A stretch of DNA of 14,083 bases from Pelagibacteraceae bacterium (GTDB lineage: Bacteria > Pseudomonadota > Alphaproteobacteria > Pelagibacterales > Pelagibacteraceae). The notes below the pieces were generated by a model. That model was not told the DNA's origin. It made no database searches and saw only the letters and a list, made by a program, of their open reading frames with translations. Below are positions 1 to 7,634 of the stretch, piece after piece (the first letter of the stretch is position 1; each line of letters starts with the position of its first letter). The translations under genes were made by a program, and so were the position numbers. The stretch covers positions 1 through 14,083 of the forward strand of contig VTPF01000010.1 in the NCBI GenBank assembly GCA_008638025.1, in the 5' to 3' direction.

Positions 1-431
1 GTTAGAATCCATAAAACAAACAAATAAGAAATATTAAATCCAAAAAAATTTACTTTTCCAAAAATTTTAAAAAAAAAATGAAGCAGTAAAGGAGAGATAG
101 CAATTAATGTGATAAATAAAATATTAAAAAAATATTTAAAATTTGTAACTGACAAAAAATTACCTAAAAAATTTTGTTTAAAGTTTGCTATTACTTCCTT
201 ATGAACACTAATACCAATGCAGCTAGTTAATAACATAGAAAACAAAACAAACAAAAGTATAGTAAAATTACTTGCCAAAGAATTTGAAATTAAAAAATTC
301 AAACCATTAAAGGCGATTGTAATAAGTATAACAATTGGAAAACCATCTTTAATTCGAGCCATCAAACTTGTTGAAACAAATTGAAAAGACAACTTTAAAA
401 CCTCAGAAATAACAAAATCTTTTTTTATCAT
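1..431 (-). CDS. Partial multi-pass membrane protein, function unknown (C-terminus off the left edge)
   Basis: An open frame reads leftward from an ATG at 431-429 and is still open at base 1, giving 143 visible residues and no stop. I do not recognise the family. The visible part begins MIKKDFVISEVLKLSFQFVS, an amphipathic stretch. Hydrophobic segments follow at about residues 31-48, 56-76 and 100-121, and a fourth begins near 134, so it is an inner-membrane protein with at least four spans. The frame is closed just upstream by a stop inside the tRNA gene, so translation must start at this ATG or at a later one such as Met24 (before ARIKDGFP). The ATG lies 6 bases after the CCA end of tRNA-Ser, with no room for a separate promoter or a Shine-Dalgarno site, so it is probably co-transcribed with the tRNA. 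The long clean frame and membrane pattern support a real gene; any function would be a guess. Confidence 0.72.
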   Translation of the reverse strand, partial: MIKKDFVISEVLKLSFQFVSTSLMARIKDGFPIVILITIAFNGLNFLISNSLASNFTILLFVLFSMLLTSCIGISVHKEVIANFKQNFLGNFLSVTNFKYFFNILFITLIAISPLLLHFFFKIFGKVNFFGFNISYLFVLWIL

Positions 432-437
432 AAAATA

Positions 438-529
438 TGGCGGTCAGGGAGGGATTCGAACCCTCGCTACGATTTTACTCGTAGGGTCATTTAGCAAACG
501 ACTGGTTTCAGCCTCTCACCCACCTGACC
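438..529 (-). tRNA. tRNA-Ser (anticodon GCU), CCA encoded
   Basis: On the minus strand the gene folds into a complete class II tRNA. The acceptor stem GGTCAGG (529-523) pairs with CCTGACC, followed by discriminator G and a genomically encoded CCA (440-438). The anticodon stem GTCGT/ATGAC encloses the loop TTGCTAA, so the anticodon is GCU, reading AGC and AGU serine codons. The long variable arm CTACGA/TCGTAG, with a short A-rich loop, is the hallmark of serine tRNAs. The T arm is GAGGG, TTCGAAT, CCCTC. All stems are intact apart from one G-T wobble in the anticodon stem. A promoter-like sequence lies just upstream and a protein gene starts 6 bases downstream. serS, the enzyme that charges this tRNA, is also in the window but in a different transcription segment. 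Confidence 0.97.
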
Positions 530-540
530 GTATTGTATTT

Positions 541-570
541 GATATACCTTACTTATTTTAAAGTTGTAAA
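541..570 (-). promoter_or_regulatory. Probable sigma-70-type promoter of tRNA-Ser
   Basis: On the minus strand a TTTACA-like -35 element (rc of 565-570) is followed, after 17-18 bases, by GTATAT/TATATC (rc of 541-547) as a -10 element. Initiation would fall near 534, about 5 bases before the mature tRNA 5' end. Position and spacing fit a short-leader tRNA promoter that would also drive the downstream membrane-protein gene. Boxes of this quality arise often by chance in DNA this A+T-rich. Confidence 0.5.
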
Positions 571-615
571 AAGATAAGATATTCATTTTCTATTTATAAA
601 TTAATTTTTTTAATA

Positions 616-638
616 AAAAAGTAGTATTTTATTTACTA
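616..638 (-). terminator. Weak intrinsic terminator candidate after the Fhs gene
   Basis: On the minus strand, 25 bases past the fhs stop, TAGTA and TACTA (634-638 and 622-626) can form a 5-bp A+T-rich stem around a 7-base loop. A C and then a run of six T follow. This is the only hairpin-plus-T-run I see between fhs and the tRNA promoter. The stem is too weak to be confident, and read-through into the tRNA is possible. Confidence 0.3.
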
Positions 639-662
639 GTATTCATAATTAAAAAAATTTAA

Positions 663-2336
663 CTAGAAAAGTCCAACGACTTTATCATCAATATAATCAA
701 TTTTTTCTGCAGAGGGTATTTTTGGGAGACCTGGCAAAGTCATGATATTACCGCATATAACAACAATAAACTCGGCTCCAGCTGCCAATCTTATTTCACG
801 TACTGATATGGAATGATTAATTGGTGAGCCACGTAATTTAGGATCGGTTGAAAATGAAAATTGTGTTTTTGCTATACATACAGGGTAGTGGCCAAAACCA
901 CTGTTCTGAAGTTTTGTAATTTGATCTATTATTTGTTTTTCAGCGACAACCTCTTTGGCATGATATATTTTTTTAGCTATTTTATTTATTTTTTTCCACA
1001 AAGAATCACTATCATTATAAACAAATTTCATTTCTTTTTTTTGACCTTTGCTTAATCTAATCACCTCATTTGCCAAATCCACAGCTCCTTTACTTCCTTT
1101 AGCCCAGTGATCGGATAGAACTATATTTACACCTAATTTTTTCATTCTGTCTATTATTAGTTTGATTTCTTTTTTTGTATCATCAGAAAATTTATTAATT
1201 GTGACTACACAAGGTAGATTATATATATCAATTATATTTTTAACGTGTCGTTCTAAATTTGCTAAACCTTTTTCCAATGATAAAATGTCTTCTTTTATTA
1301 AATTATCTAATTCAACTCCACCATGATATTTAATTGCACGCACAGTTGCCACAACTACTACTGCAGAAGGTCTCAGGTTTGATTTGCGGCATTTAATATC
1401 AATGAATTTTTCTGCACCCAAGTCTGATCCAAATCCAGCCTCAGTTACTACATAGTCTGCTAATTTCAACGCAGCTTTTGTTGAGACAACAGAATTACAT
1501 CCGTGAGCAATATTTGCAAAAGGTCCCCCATGAACAAATGATGGATTGTTTTCTAAAGTTTGTACTAAATTTGGAGAAATAGCATCTTTTAATAAAACGG
1601 TCATGGCACCGTGTGCTTTTAAATCTTTAGCGGTAACTGACAATCCTTGATTATTGTAAGCCACAACAATTTGACCAAGACGTTTTTTTAAATCATTGAT
1701 TGATGAAGCTAAGCAAAGAATTGCCATCACTTCTGAAGCGGCAACAGTTTCAAACCCATTGTCATATGGAAAGCCTTTTTTAATTTCTTTTAAACCAACG
1801 GTAATTTTTCTTAAAGATCGGTCATTCATATCAATAACTCTCTTCCATTGAATGCGTGAAAGATCAATATCTAGTGCATTTCCATAATATATATGGTTAT
1901 CAAGCATCGCAGATAATAAATTATGTGCTAATGAGATAGCGGAAAAATCGCCTGTAAAATGAAGATTTATATCTTCCATAGGGACAATTTGCGAATATCC
2001 TCCGCCTGCTGCCCCACCCTTCATTCCAAAAACAGGTCCTAATGATGGCTCTCGTAGACAAATGATTGTTTTTTTTCCAATACGGTTCAGAGCATCTCCT
2101 AAGCCGACTGTGGTGGTAGTTTTGCCCTCACCTGCTGGTGTTGGACTAATGGCAGTGACTAAAATTAACTTACTATTTTTTTTTTCTTTTAATTTTTGCA
2201 AATAAGATAATGAAATTTTAGCTTTATAATGACCAAAAGTTTGAATCTCACTTTCAGGAATTTTTAGAATTTTTTTAGCAATTTTAGATATTTTTTTTAT
2301 TTTAGCAGATTGGGCGATGCTTATGTCTTTTTGCAT
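663..2336 (-). CDS. fhs: Formate--tetrahydrofolate ligase
   Basis: ATP-dependent ligation of formate to tetrahydrofolate, making 10-formyl-tetrahydrofolate for purine and formyl-Met synthesis; it can run in reverse when one-carbon units are oxidised. It acts in the cytosol. From the ATG at 2336 the protein is 557 residues, the usual family length. The P-loop is [11 protein letters not shown] (about residues 66-76), and the family signature [11 protein letters not shown] with [13 protein letters not shown] follows at about 106-130. A TTG start 15 bases upstream is also open (MLLNT), but the ATG directly begins the conserved start [16 protein letters not shown] and lies 19 bases after the previous stop. 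No Shine-Dalgarno sequence is visible for either start. It is the last gene of the long minus-strand run, directly after acetoacetyl-CoA synthetase, and probably shares its transcript. Confidence 0.96.
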   Translation of the reverse strand: MQKDISIAQSAKIKKISKIAKKILKIPESEIQTFGHYKAKISLSYLQKLKEKKNSKLILVTAISPTPAGEGKTTTTVGLGDALNRIGKKTIICLREPSLGPVFGMKGGAAGGGYSQIVPMEDINLHFTGDFSAISLAHNLLSAMLDNHIYYGNALDIDLSRIQWKRVIDMNDRSLRKITVGLKEIKKGFPYDNGFETVAASEVMAILCLASSINDLKKRLGQIVVAYNNQGLSVTAKDLKAHGAMTVLLKDAISPNLVQTLENNPSFVHGGPFANIAHGCNSVVSTKAALKLADYVVTEAGFGSDLGAEKFIDIKCRKSNLRPSAVVVVATVRAIKYHGGVELDNLIKEDILSLEKGLANLERHVKNIIDIYNLPCVVTINKFSDDTKKEIKLIIDRMKKLGVNIVLSDHWAKGSKGAVDLANEVIRLSKGQKKEMKFVYNDSDSLWKKINKIAKKIYHAKEVVAEKQIIDQITKLQNSGFGHYPVCIAKTQFSFSTDPKLRGSPINHSISVREIRLAAGAEFIVVICGNIMTLPGLPKIPSAEKIDYIDDKVVGLF

Positions 2337-2355
2337 TGTATTTAATAACAAATTC

Positions 2356-4296
2356 TTAATTAAGGTTTTTTATTTTTCTATAAAATTCTAAACATTCAGG
2401 ATTAGCAATAGACTCAAGGTTATTAATTTCTTCACCATTAATTAATGTTCGTACTGCAATTTCAACAATTTTACCACTTTTAGTTCTAGGAATATCGGGA
2501 CATTCTAAGATGAGCGCTGGAACGTGGCGTGGAGAACAATTGTTTTTAATGGTATTTTTTATTTTTTGCTTCAACGTTTCTGTAAAAAAATATTTTGTAT
2601 TCATTTTTACAAATAGCACTATTCTAACATCGTCATCAAAATTTTGTCCAACTACTACTGATTCTGCTATTTCATCAAACGATTCAACTTGTCTATAAAT
2701 CTCCGCAGTTCCTATTCTTACCCCTCCGGGTTTTAAGGTAGCATCTGATCTACCTTGAATTACAAACCCAGCATTTGAAGTCTTTTGAACATAGTCACCA
2801 TGATGCCAAATATTGGGATACTTATTAAAATAAGCAGCTTTTATTTTTTTTCTATCTGGATCATTCCAAAATTGAACAGGCATAGAAGGAAATGATTGTT
2901 TTACTACAAGTTCGCCTTTATCAAGATTATTAATAGACAGACCTTTATCATCAAACACGTCGACATCAATTGCTAAGGCTGCACCTTGTATTTCTCCAGC
3001 GAAAACTTTTCCAAATAAATTACCTATTACTAAACATCCTACCACGTCAGTACCTCCGCTAATTGATGATAAAAAAACATCACTTTTTATATTTTTATAT
3101 ACATACTCCCAACTTTCTTTCATGAGAGGAGATCCTGTAGATGTAATTACTTTCAAATTATCTAAATTGTAGGAAGCCGCAGAAAAGTTATTTTTTTTTA
3201 AAAAATCAATATATTTTGCGCTTAATCCCAATAAAGAAAACTTATGCTCATCGCAGTATTTAAATAAAACTTCATGATTTGGGTAAAATGGAGATCCATC
3301 ATACAATTTTATACTAGCGCCACAAGAAAGACTGGCAACTAACCAATTCCACATCATCCATCCCGTGGTTGTGAAATAAAAAATATTATCATTTTCTTTA
3401 ACATCACAATGTAAAAATAATTCTTTTTTTTGCTGAATCAGAGATCCACCCGCACCATGTACAATACATTTAGGAACACCTGTAGTACCGCTTGAATAAA
3501 GAATATACAGTGGATGATTAAATTCAAATTCTTCAAAAGTTTCATCCATTAATTCTTCTTTAATAATCTTATCAAAAGATACAAAGGTCTTCGGAAAAAT
3601 ATTAATATCTTCATAGGAGCAAATGATAACTTGCTCTATAGATGGTATTAATTTTAGCAAAGAATGGGTTCTTTCAATAAGATTCACTTTTTTTCCATTA
3701 TAATAATAATAATCGCATGTGATTAGAACTTTTGGAGTTATTTGCAAAAAACGATCAACCACACCTTGAATACCAAAATCAGGAGAACAAGAAGACCATA
3801 TATGTCCATTTTTAGAAGAAGCTAATAATCCAATAATCGCCTCAATATTATTTGGCAAATAAGCTGCCACTCTGTCATTTTTATTTAAACCATTTCTTTT
3901 GAAGAAATTAGATAGTTTACAAACATCAGTATAAAGTTTTTTCCAAGTTATTGCTTTTTCAAAACCATTCTCACCCCTAAAATGGATTGCAACTTCATTT
4001 GTTTGTTTTGATAACAAGTTCTGCGCAAAATTTATTTTTGAATCTTCAAAAAAACGTCGATCTAAAAATTCTTTATTTTTAGAAATAATTTTTTTTCCTT
4101 TTGTTCCTTTAATATTAGCAAAATCCCAAAACTCTGACCAAAAAATATCTGGCTCTTGATTCGACCATTTCCAGAGTTCTTGATAATTGGTTGTTAAGGG
4201 AAAAATTTTTTTTTTATCGAGATATTTGCAGAATGAATATAAATTAGACTTTTCTACTTCATCTTTGTTAGCTTGCCATAAAAAATCTTCATTCAT
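2356..4296 (-). CDS. aacS: Acetoacetyl-CoA synthetase (acetoacetate--CoA ligase)
   Basis: A 646-residue adenylate-forming enzyme that activates acetoacetate with ATP and CoA to acetoacetyl-CoA, feeding thiolase or polyhydroxyalkanoate/ketone-body metabolism. The adenylation motif [15 protein letters not shown] is at about residues 267-281. [10 protein letters not shown] at about 309-318 is typical of the acetoacetyl-/acetyl-CoA synthetase branch. WHHGDYVQ and [20 protein letters not shown] follow towards the C-terminus. PRTKSGK at about 603-609 carries the C-terminal catalytic lysine. The length and the N-terminal [19 protein letters not shown] block fit acetoacetyl-CoA synthetase better than acetyl-CoA synthetase (Acs). 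Substrate specificity is inferred from overall similarity. The gene follows serS after 41 bases, one of the wider gaps in the run, and precedes fhs. Confidence 0.9.
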   Translation of the reverse strand: MNEDFLWQANKDEVEKSNLYSFCKYLDKKKIFPLTTNYQELWKWSNQEPDIFWSEFWDFANIKGTKGKKIISKNKEFLDRRFFEDSKINFAQNLLSKQTNEVAIHFRGENGFEKAITWKKLYTDVCKLSNFFKRNGLNKNDRVAAYLPNNIEAIIGLLASSKNGHIWSSCSPDFGIQGVVDRFLQITPKVLITCDYYYYNGKKVNLIERTHSLLKLIPSIEQVIICSYEDINIFPKTFVSFDKIIKEELMDETFEEFEFNHPLYILYSSGTTGVPKCIVHGAGGSLIQQKKELFLHCDVKENDNIFYFTTTGWMMWNWLVASLSCGASIKLYDGSPFYPNHEVLFKYCDEHKFSLLGLSAKYIDFLKKNNFSAASYNLDNLKVITSTGSPLMKESWEYVYKNIKSDVFLSSISGGTDVVGCLVIGNLFGKVFAGEIQGAALAIDVDVFDDKGLSINNLDKGELVVKQSFPSMPVQFWNDPDRKKIKAAYFNKYPNIWHHGDYVQKTSNAGFVIQGRSDATLKPGGVRIGTAEIYRQVESFDEIAESVVVGQNFDDDVRIVLFVKMNTKYFFTETLKQKIKNTIKNNCSPRHVPALILECPDIPRTKSGKIVEIAVRTLINGEEINNLESIANPECLEFYRKIKNLN

Positions 4297-4337
4297 TATT
4301 TTAAAAAAATATTTTAAAATTAATTAAAATTATATTT
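4297..4337 (-). promoter_or_regulatory. Gap between serS and acetoacetyl-CoA synthetase, possible -10 element
   Basis: This 41-base gap is almost pure A+T. On the minus strand it has a perfect TATAAT (rc of 4329-4334), which would place initiation about 25 bases before the ATG at 4296. I see no good -35 hexamer at 16-18 bases upstream (that stretch is the end of serS). It may be a weak internal promoter or plain A+T bias. Confidence 0.22.
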
Positions 4338-5612
4338 TTACCCAATAGTTTTTTGGGACATGTATTTTTGCAAAACTTCTGGGATTGAAATTGTGCCATC
4401 TTTATTTTGATAATTCTCTAAAATGGCAATTATAGTTCTCCCTATTGCCAACCCTGAGCCATTCAGTGTAGCCAGTAGTTCATTTTTATTATCAATAGTT
4501 TTGTATCTAGCTTTCATTCTATTTGCTTGAAATGTTGAGCATGATGAACAACTAGAAATCTCCCTATACTTATTTTGCGATGGAATCCAAACTTCAAGAT
4601 CGTAAGTTTTTTCTGCACTAAAACCCATATCACCACTTGATAAAAGCATGACTCTATAGGGTAGTTTTAATAATTCTAATACCTTTTCTGCACAAGAAAG
4701 CATTCGTTCCAATTCTTTAACTCTAAATTCAGGCTGAATAATAGAAACTAGTTCAACTTTAGAAAATTGATGTTGTCTCATTATTCCTTGTGTATCTTTA
4801 CCAGCAGCACCAGCTTCTAACCTAAAACAAGGTGTGCTGGTTACAAGGCGTAATGGCAAATCTTCATATTTAGTAATTTTATCTGCTACCATATTAGTTA
4901 AAGAAACCTCACCTGTAGGTATTAGCCAAAGGTTATTATTCGTTTGAAACTGCTCATCTTTAAATTTTGGTAATTGACCAGTTCCAAACATAGATTTTTC
5001 ATTGACTAAAATTGGAACATTGTGCTCCAAATAACCATTTTCATTTGTATGGAGGTCAATCATAAAATTTATTAATGCCCTTTCTAATTTGGCTAGATCC
5101 TTTTTTAATATGACAAACCTAGATCCGGATATATTTGCTGCAGTTTCAAAATCTATAAGATCTAAATTCTTAGCCAAAACGTCGTGACTAAGAGGTTTGA
5201 AATCAAATTTTCTTACTGAACCAGATTTTTTTACTTCAATATTTCCATTTTCATCTTGAGAAACTGGCACTTCGTCTAGAGGAATATTTGGCAAAGAATG
5301 CAAAATTTCGTTAATATTACTTTGTAATTTTGCCAACTCCGTTTCCAATGTGGCTATTGAGTTCTTAATGGAGGAAACTTCAGATGACAAATTTTTAAAT
5401 TTCTCAGAATTTTTATCTTTTTCAACTGAAAGATTTTTAGAAATAGAATTTCTTTGATTTTGTAATTCTTGTTGAGTTTCAAGGTTTTTTCTATGATTTT
5501 CATCTAATTTTATCAATAGATCCAAAATTTGGTCGGAATTATTAATAAACCTAGATTTAATTTTTTCCTTAAAAAAATTCAGATCTTTTCTTATATCTTT
5601 TAAATTTAACAT
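4338..5612 (-). CDS. serS: Seryl-tRNA synthetase
   Basis: Charges serine tRNAs, including the tRNA-Ser(GCU) at the left of this window, and also the selenocysteine tRNA where one exists. At 424 residues the length is normal. Residues 1 to about 105 form the long antiparallel coiled-coil arm that grips the variable arm of tRNA-Ser (heptad-like, rich in Lys/Glu/Leu). The class II catalytic core follows: serine-binding TGEVSLTN (about 233-240), motif 2 from PCFRLEAGAAGKDTQG to MRQHQF (261-283), and motif 3 LNGSGLAIGRTIIAILENYQ (383-402). Its ATG overlaps the tatC stop by one base (TAATG), so translation is probably coupled to tatC. serS next to tatC is the usual alphaproteobacterial order. Often surE follows; here an acetoacetyl-CoA synthetase gene does. 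Confidence 0.97.
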   Translation of the reverse strand: MLNLKDIRKDLNFFKEKIKSRFINNSDQILDLLIKLDENHRKNLETQQELQNQRNSISKNLSVEKDKNSEKFKNLSSEVSSIKNSIATLETELAKLQSNINEILHSLPNIPLDEVPVSQDENGNIEVKKSGSVRKFDFKPLSHDVLAKNLDLIDFETAANISGSRFVILKKDLAKLERALINFMIDLHTNENGYLEHNVPILVNEKSMFGTGQLPKFKDEQFQTNNNLWLIPTGEVSLTNMVADKITKYEDLPLRLVTSTPCFRLEAGAAGKDTQGIMRQHQFSKVELVSIIQPEFRVKELERMLSCAEKVLELLKLPYRVMLLSSGDMGFSAEKTYDLEVWIPSQNKYREISSCSSCSTFQANRMKARYKTIDNKNELLATLNGSGLAIGRTIIAILENYQNKDGTISIPEVLQKYMSQKTIG

Positions 5613-6355
5613 TATTTTCTCTGTACAGTTTTTACTGTAAAAATTGAAATTTCATACAAAAGAAGTAGAGGTAAAGCTAGGCCTATTTGTGTAATAGGGT
5701 CTGGAGGTGTTAAAATTGCTGCTGCAGTAAAAATCAAAACAATAACGTACCTTCTTCTTTTTTTTAGATCCTCTGCAGTCAGAAAACCAACTTTTCCTAA
5801 TAACGTTAACAAAACTGGGAGTTGAAAACTCAAGCCAAAAGCAAAAATTAATTTAGTTATTAAAGATAAATACTCATCAACTTTAGCCTCTAATTGAATA
5901 GGCATTCCAGACATGGCGCTTGTGGTCTCAAATGATAAAAAAAACTTTACTGCAAGTGGCATAATTAAATAATACACAAGCATTCCCCCTAAAACAAAAA
6001 GAATTGGAGTTGCAATTAAAAAAGGTAGAAGAGCCATTTTTTCATTTTTATATAAACCCGGTGCAATAAATTTCCAAATTTGAATTAATATAACAGGAAA
6101 AGAAAGACAAAAAGCTGAAAAAAAAGCCAATTTCAAATAAGTTAGAAATGTTTCGTGCAATGCTGTAAAAATCATCCTTCTTTGCATTGGATCATTTTTT
6201 GTAGCTTGAACATAAGGATCTAGCAAAAAAGCATAAATATTATCTGCAAAAATAAAACATATGATAAAAGCCAAAAGCAAAAAAACAACAGACTTTATTA
6301 AACGTGATCTCAATTCTTTGAGATGACCAGTAATCGTTGTTGTTTTTGTAGCCAT
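5612..6355 (-). CDS. tatC: Twin-arginine translocase subunit TatC
   Basis: Core receptor of the Tat pathway, which exports folded proteins carrying an RR signal peptide across the inner membrane. It is 247 residues from the ATG at 6355. A TTG one codon upstream is also open, but the ATG directly precedes ATKTTTITGHLKELRSRLIK and lies 6 bases after the tatB stop. Six hydrophobic segments can be seen. Family hallmarks are present: HLKELRSRL at the cytosolic N-terminus, LHETFLTYLKL with the conserved Glu of the first periplasmic region, FPVILIQIWKFIAPGLYKNE, and LTPPDPITQ before the last spans. It forms a compact tatABC unit with its two neighbours and overlaps serS by one base. Confidence 0.97.
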   Translation of the reverse strand: MATKTTTITGHLKELRSRLIKSVVFLLLAFIICFIFADNIYAFLLDPYVQATKNDPMQRRMIFTALHETFLTYLKLAFFSAFCLSFPVILIQIWKFIAPGLYKNEKMALLPFLIATPILFVLGGMLVYYLIMPLAVKFFLSFETTSAMSGMPIQLEAKVDEYLSLITKLIFAFGLSFQLPVLLTLLGKVGFLTAEDLKKRRRYVIVLIFTAAAILTPPDPITQIGLALPLLLLYEISIFTVKTVQRK

Positions 6356-6361
6356 CAATTA

Positions 6362-6607
6362 TTAAGAATCAAGTTTCGTTTTCTTTTGATTTTTTGATGT
6401 AGTTTTTTTTCTTTCAGGTTTTTCAATTTCAACAGTTTCAATATCTTCAATATTTTCTAAACTATTTTGAAACTGACCGGCATAACCCTTAATAGTTCTT
6501 ATCCATCCACCAACTTTTTTGGCTATGACGGGTAGATCTTTTGGCCCAATAACCAATATGGCAATAACCGCTATTACGAGAAGTTCTGACCACCCAATTT
6601 GTGGCAT
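6362..6607 (-). CDS. tatB: Sec-independent protein translocase subunit TatB
   Basis: An 81-residue TatB that joins TatC in the receptor complex for twin-arginine signal peptides. The N-terminal membrane helix starts with IGWSELLVIAVIAILVIGPK (residues 4-23), and the GPKDLP turn at the hinge is characteristic of TatB rather than TatA. An amphipathic helix follows (IAKKVGGWIRTIKGYAGQF). The tail after about residue 60 is short and rich in Lys and Thr, so this TatB is shorter than those of many proteobacteria, as expected in a streamlined genome. It lies 6 bases after tatA and 6 bases before the tatC ATG. Confidence 0.95.
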   Translation of the reverse strand: MPQIGWSELLVIAVIAILVIGPKDLPVIAKKVGGWIRTIKGYAGQFQNSLENIEDIETVEIEKPERKKTTSKNQKKTKLDS

Positions 6608-6613
6608 TAGAAA

Positions 6614-6811
6614 TTAACTTTCTGAATTTTTGTTGTCTTTATTGGTATTGGTTAAGTTTTTATCATCAATTTCTTCCGTCGATGACATTCCTTTTTTGAA
6701 GCTTTTAATACCTTTAGCTACATCGCCCATTAACTCTGAAATTTTACCTCTCCCAAAAAGAAGTACAACTAGGGCTACAACTATAACAATTTGCCAAAAA
6801 CCAATGCTCAT
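6614..6811 (-). CDS. tatA: Sec-independent protein translocase subunit TatA
   Basis: A 65-residue TatA, which oligomerises to form the transport channel or weakened membrane patch once TatBC has bound a substrate. The N-terminal membrane helix (about residues 5-19) is followed by [20 protein letters not shown], the near-invariant hinge and amphipathic helix of TatA. The C-terminal tail (after about residue 43) is polar and rich in Asn, Asp and Lys. The ATG at 6811 is close behind a promoter-like sequence in the gap after scpB, so tatA may be the first gene of a sub-operon tatABC-serS. Confidence 0.96.
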   Translation of the reverse strand: MSIGFWQIVIVVALVVLLFGRGKISELMGDVAKGIKSFKKGMSSTEEIDDKNLTNTNKDNKNSES

Positions 6812-6817
6812 AAGTAA

Positions 6818-6846
6818 ATCTTATCTATTATTTAATCAAAAAACAA
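6818..6846 (-). promoter_or_regulatory. Possible promoter for tatABC-serS, giving an almost leaderless mRNA
   Basis: In the 38-base gap between scpB and tatA the minus strand reads TTGTTT (rc of 6841-6846), exactly 17 bases, then TAAGAT (rc of 6818-6823), then six bases before the tatA ATG. Transcription would start at or within a few bases of the start codon. No Shine-Dalgarno sequence precedes tatA, which is compatible with leaderless translation. The hexamers match the sigma-70 consensus at about four of six positions each, so chance in A+T-rich DNA cannot be excluded. Confidence 0.35.
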
Positions 6847-6849
6847 TAT

Positions 6850-7629
6850 CTATTTTAACTTATCTTCCTCTTTCTCATCTTCATCTTCATCTTCCTCATC
6901 ATCTAGATCTTCCTCATCTTCATCTTCGTCTTCGTCATCTTGGTTTTCTTCATCATTTTCGTTTTTTTTGGTAATATCGGCATCTTTATTATCTAAAGTA
7001 TCGCTGATCATTTCATCAATATTGCTAAATATATTTTCTTTTAATGAATCATCTTCATCTTTTGTAAATTTTGAAGTTCCAAAAATCGAACTATCAACTC
7101 TGCTATCAATTAAACCAGCAGCCATCAATTCATCTGAGTTAGGCAAATCTTCAAGGCTATTTAAATTAAAATGACTAAGAAAAGAGTCAGTTGTACCATA
7201 AGCCAATGGTTTACCAGGCACATCTTTTCTTCCTGCTGGCTTTACCCATCCTAGTTCAAACAATACCTCCATAGTTCCAGTAGAAAAAGAAACCCCTCTA
7301 ATTTCTTCAATTTCAGATCTGGTGACTGGTTGATGATAAGCAATAATTGCAAGTGTTTCGATTGCAGCTTTTGACAATTTTTTTTGTCCTGTTATTTCTT
7401 CTCTTAACTGATCCGCTAAATCAACTGAAGTTCTAAAGGACCATCGATTTGCTAATTTAATTAAATTAATACCCCTATCTTGATATTCTTTTTGTAATTC
7501 ATTTAAAATCTCTAATACATCCGTATTTTTTTTAACTTTAGATTGCAAAGTATCAAGATCAAGAGGCTCATCAGCAGCAAAAAGAAATGCTTCAATTACT
7601 TTTTTTTCTTTTTTATCAATACCTGGCAT
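6850..7629 (-). CDS. scpB: Segregation and condensation protein ScpB with a long acidic tail
   Basis: A winged-helix (kite) protein that binds ScpA and, with SMC, forms the bacterial condensin that organises and segregates the chromosome. The core spans about residues 1-165: EKKVIEAFLFAADEPLDLDT at the start, then KLSKAAIETLAIIAYHQPVT and RSEIEEIRGV, the strongest family signature, and GRKDVPGKPLAYGTTDSFL. After a linker, residues 223-259 are a low-complexity tail in which 24 of the 26 residues at 231-256 are Asp or Glu. The total of 259 residues is longer than the roughly 180-200 of a minimal ScpB, and the excess is this linker and tail. It starts 5 bases after scpA. No smc gene is in the window. 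Confidence 0.95.
   Translation of the reverse strand: MPGIDKKEKKVIEAFLFAADEPLDLDTLQSKVKKNTDVLEILNELQKEYQDRGINLIKLANRWSFRTSVDLADQLREEITGQKKLSKAAIETLAIIAYHQPVTRSEIEEIRGVSFSTGTMEVLFELGWVKPAGRKDVPGKPLAYGTTDSFLSHFNLNSLEDLPNSDELMAAGLIDSRVDSSIFGTSKFTKDEDDSLKENIFSNIDEMISDTLDNKDADITKKNENDEENQDDEDEDEDEEDLDDEEDEDEDEKEEDKLK
6862..6939. repeat. Asp/Glu-coding trinucleotide low-complexity tract in scpB
   Basis: On the plus strand this is an imperfect array of CTT/CAT/CGT/CCT triplets, including runs of the hexamer TCATCT. On the coding (minus) strand these are GAA, GAG and GAT codons for alternating Glu and Asp. The repetition is imperfect because of mixed GAT/GAA/GAG/GAC-type codons, but it is tandem enough for slippage by 3 or 6 bases, which would change the length of the tail without breaking the frame. 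Confidence 0.7.
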
Positions 7630-7634
7630 ATATT

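Noticed and set aside
438..529. tRNA-Ser as an integration (att) site for a mobile element
   Set aside because: I see no repeat of the tRNA 3' end, no integrase and no phage-like gene in the window.
2337..2351. TTG start giving five extra residues on Fhs
   Set aside because: The ATG at 2336 begins the conserved N-terminus; the extra residues MLLNT match nothing in the family.
4341..4357. Inverted repeat CCCAA/TTGGG at the end of serS
   Set aside because: A 5-bp stem can form on the minus strand, but there is no T-run directly after it and it lies in the last codons of serS, so I do not call a terminator.
6630..6974. Plus-strand open frame with a His/Leu-rich repeat (114 codons)
   Set aside because: It is the antisense of tatA and the acidic tract of scpB; the LHLHLPHHLD-type repeat is just the reverse complement of Asp/Glu codons.
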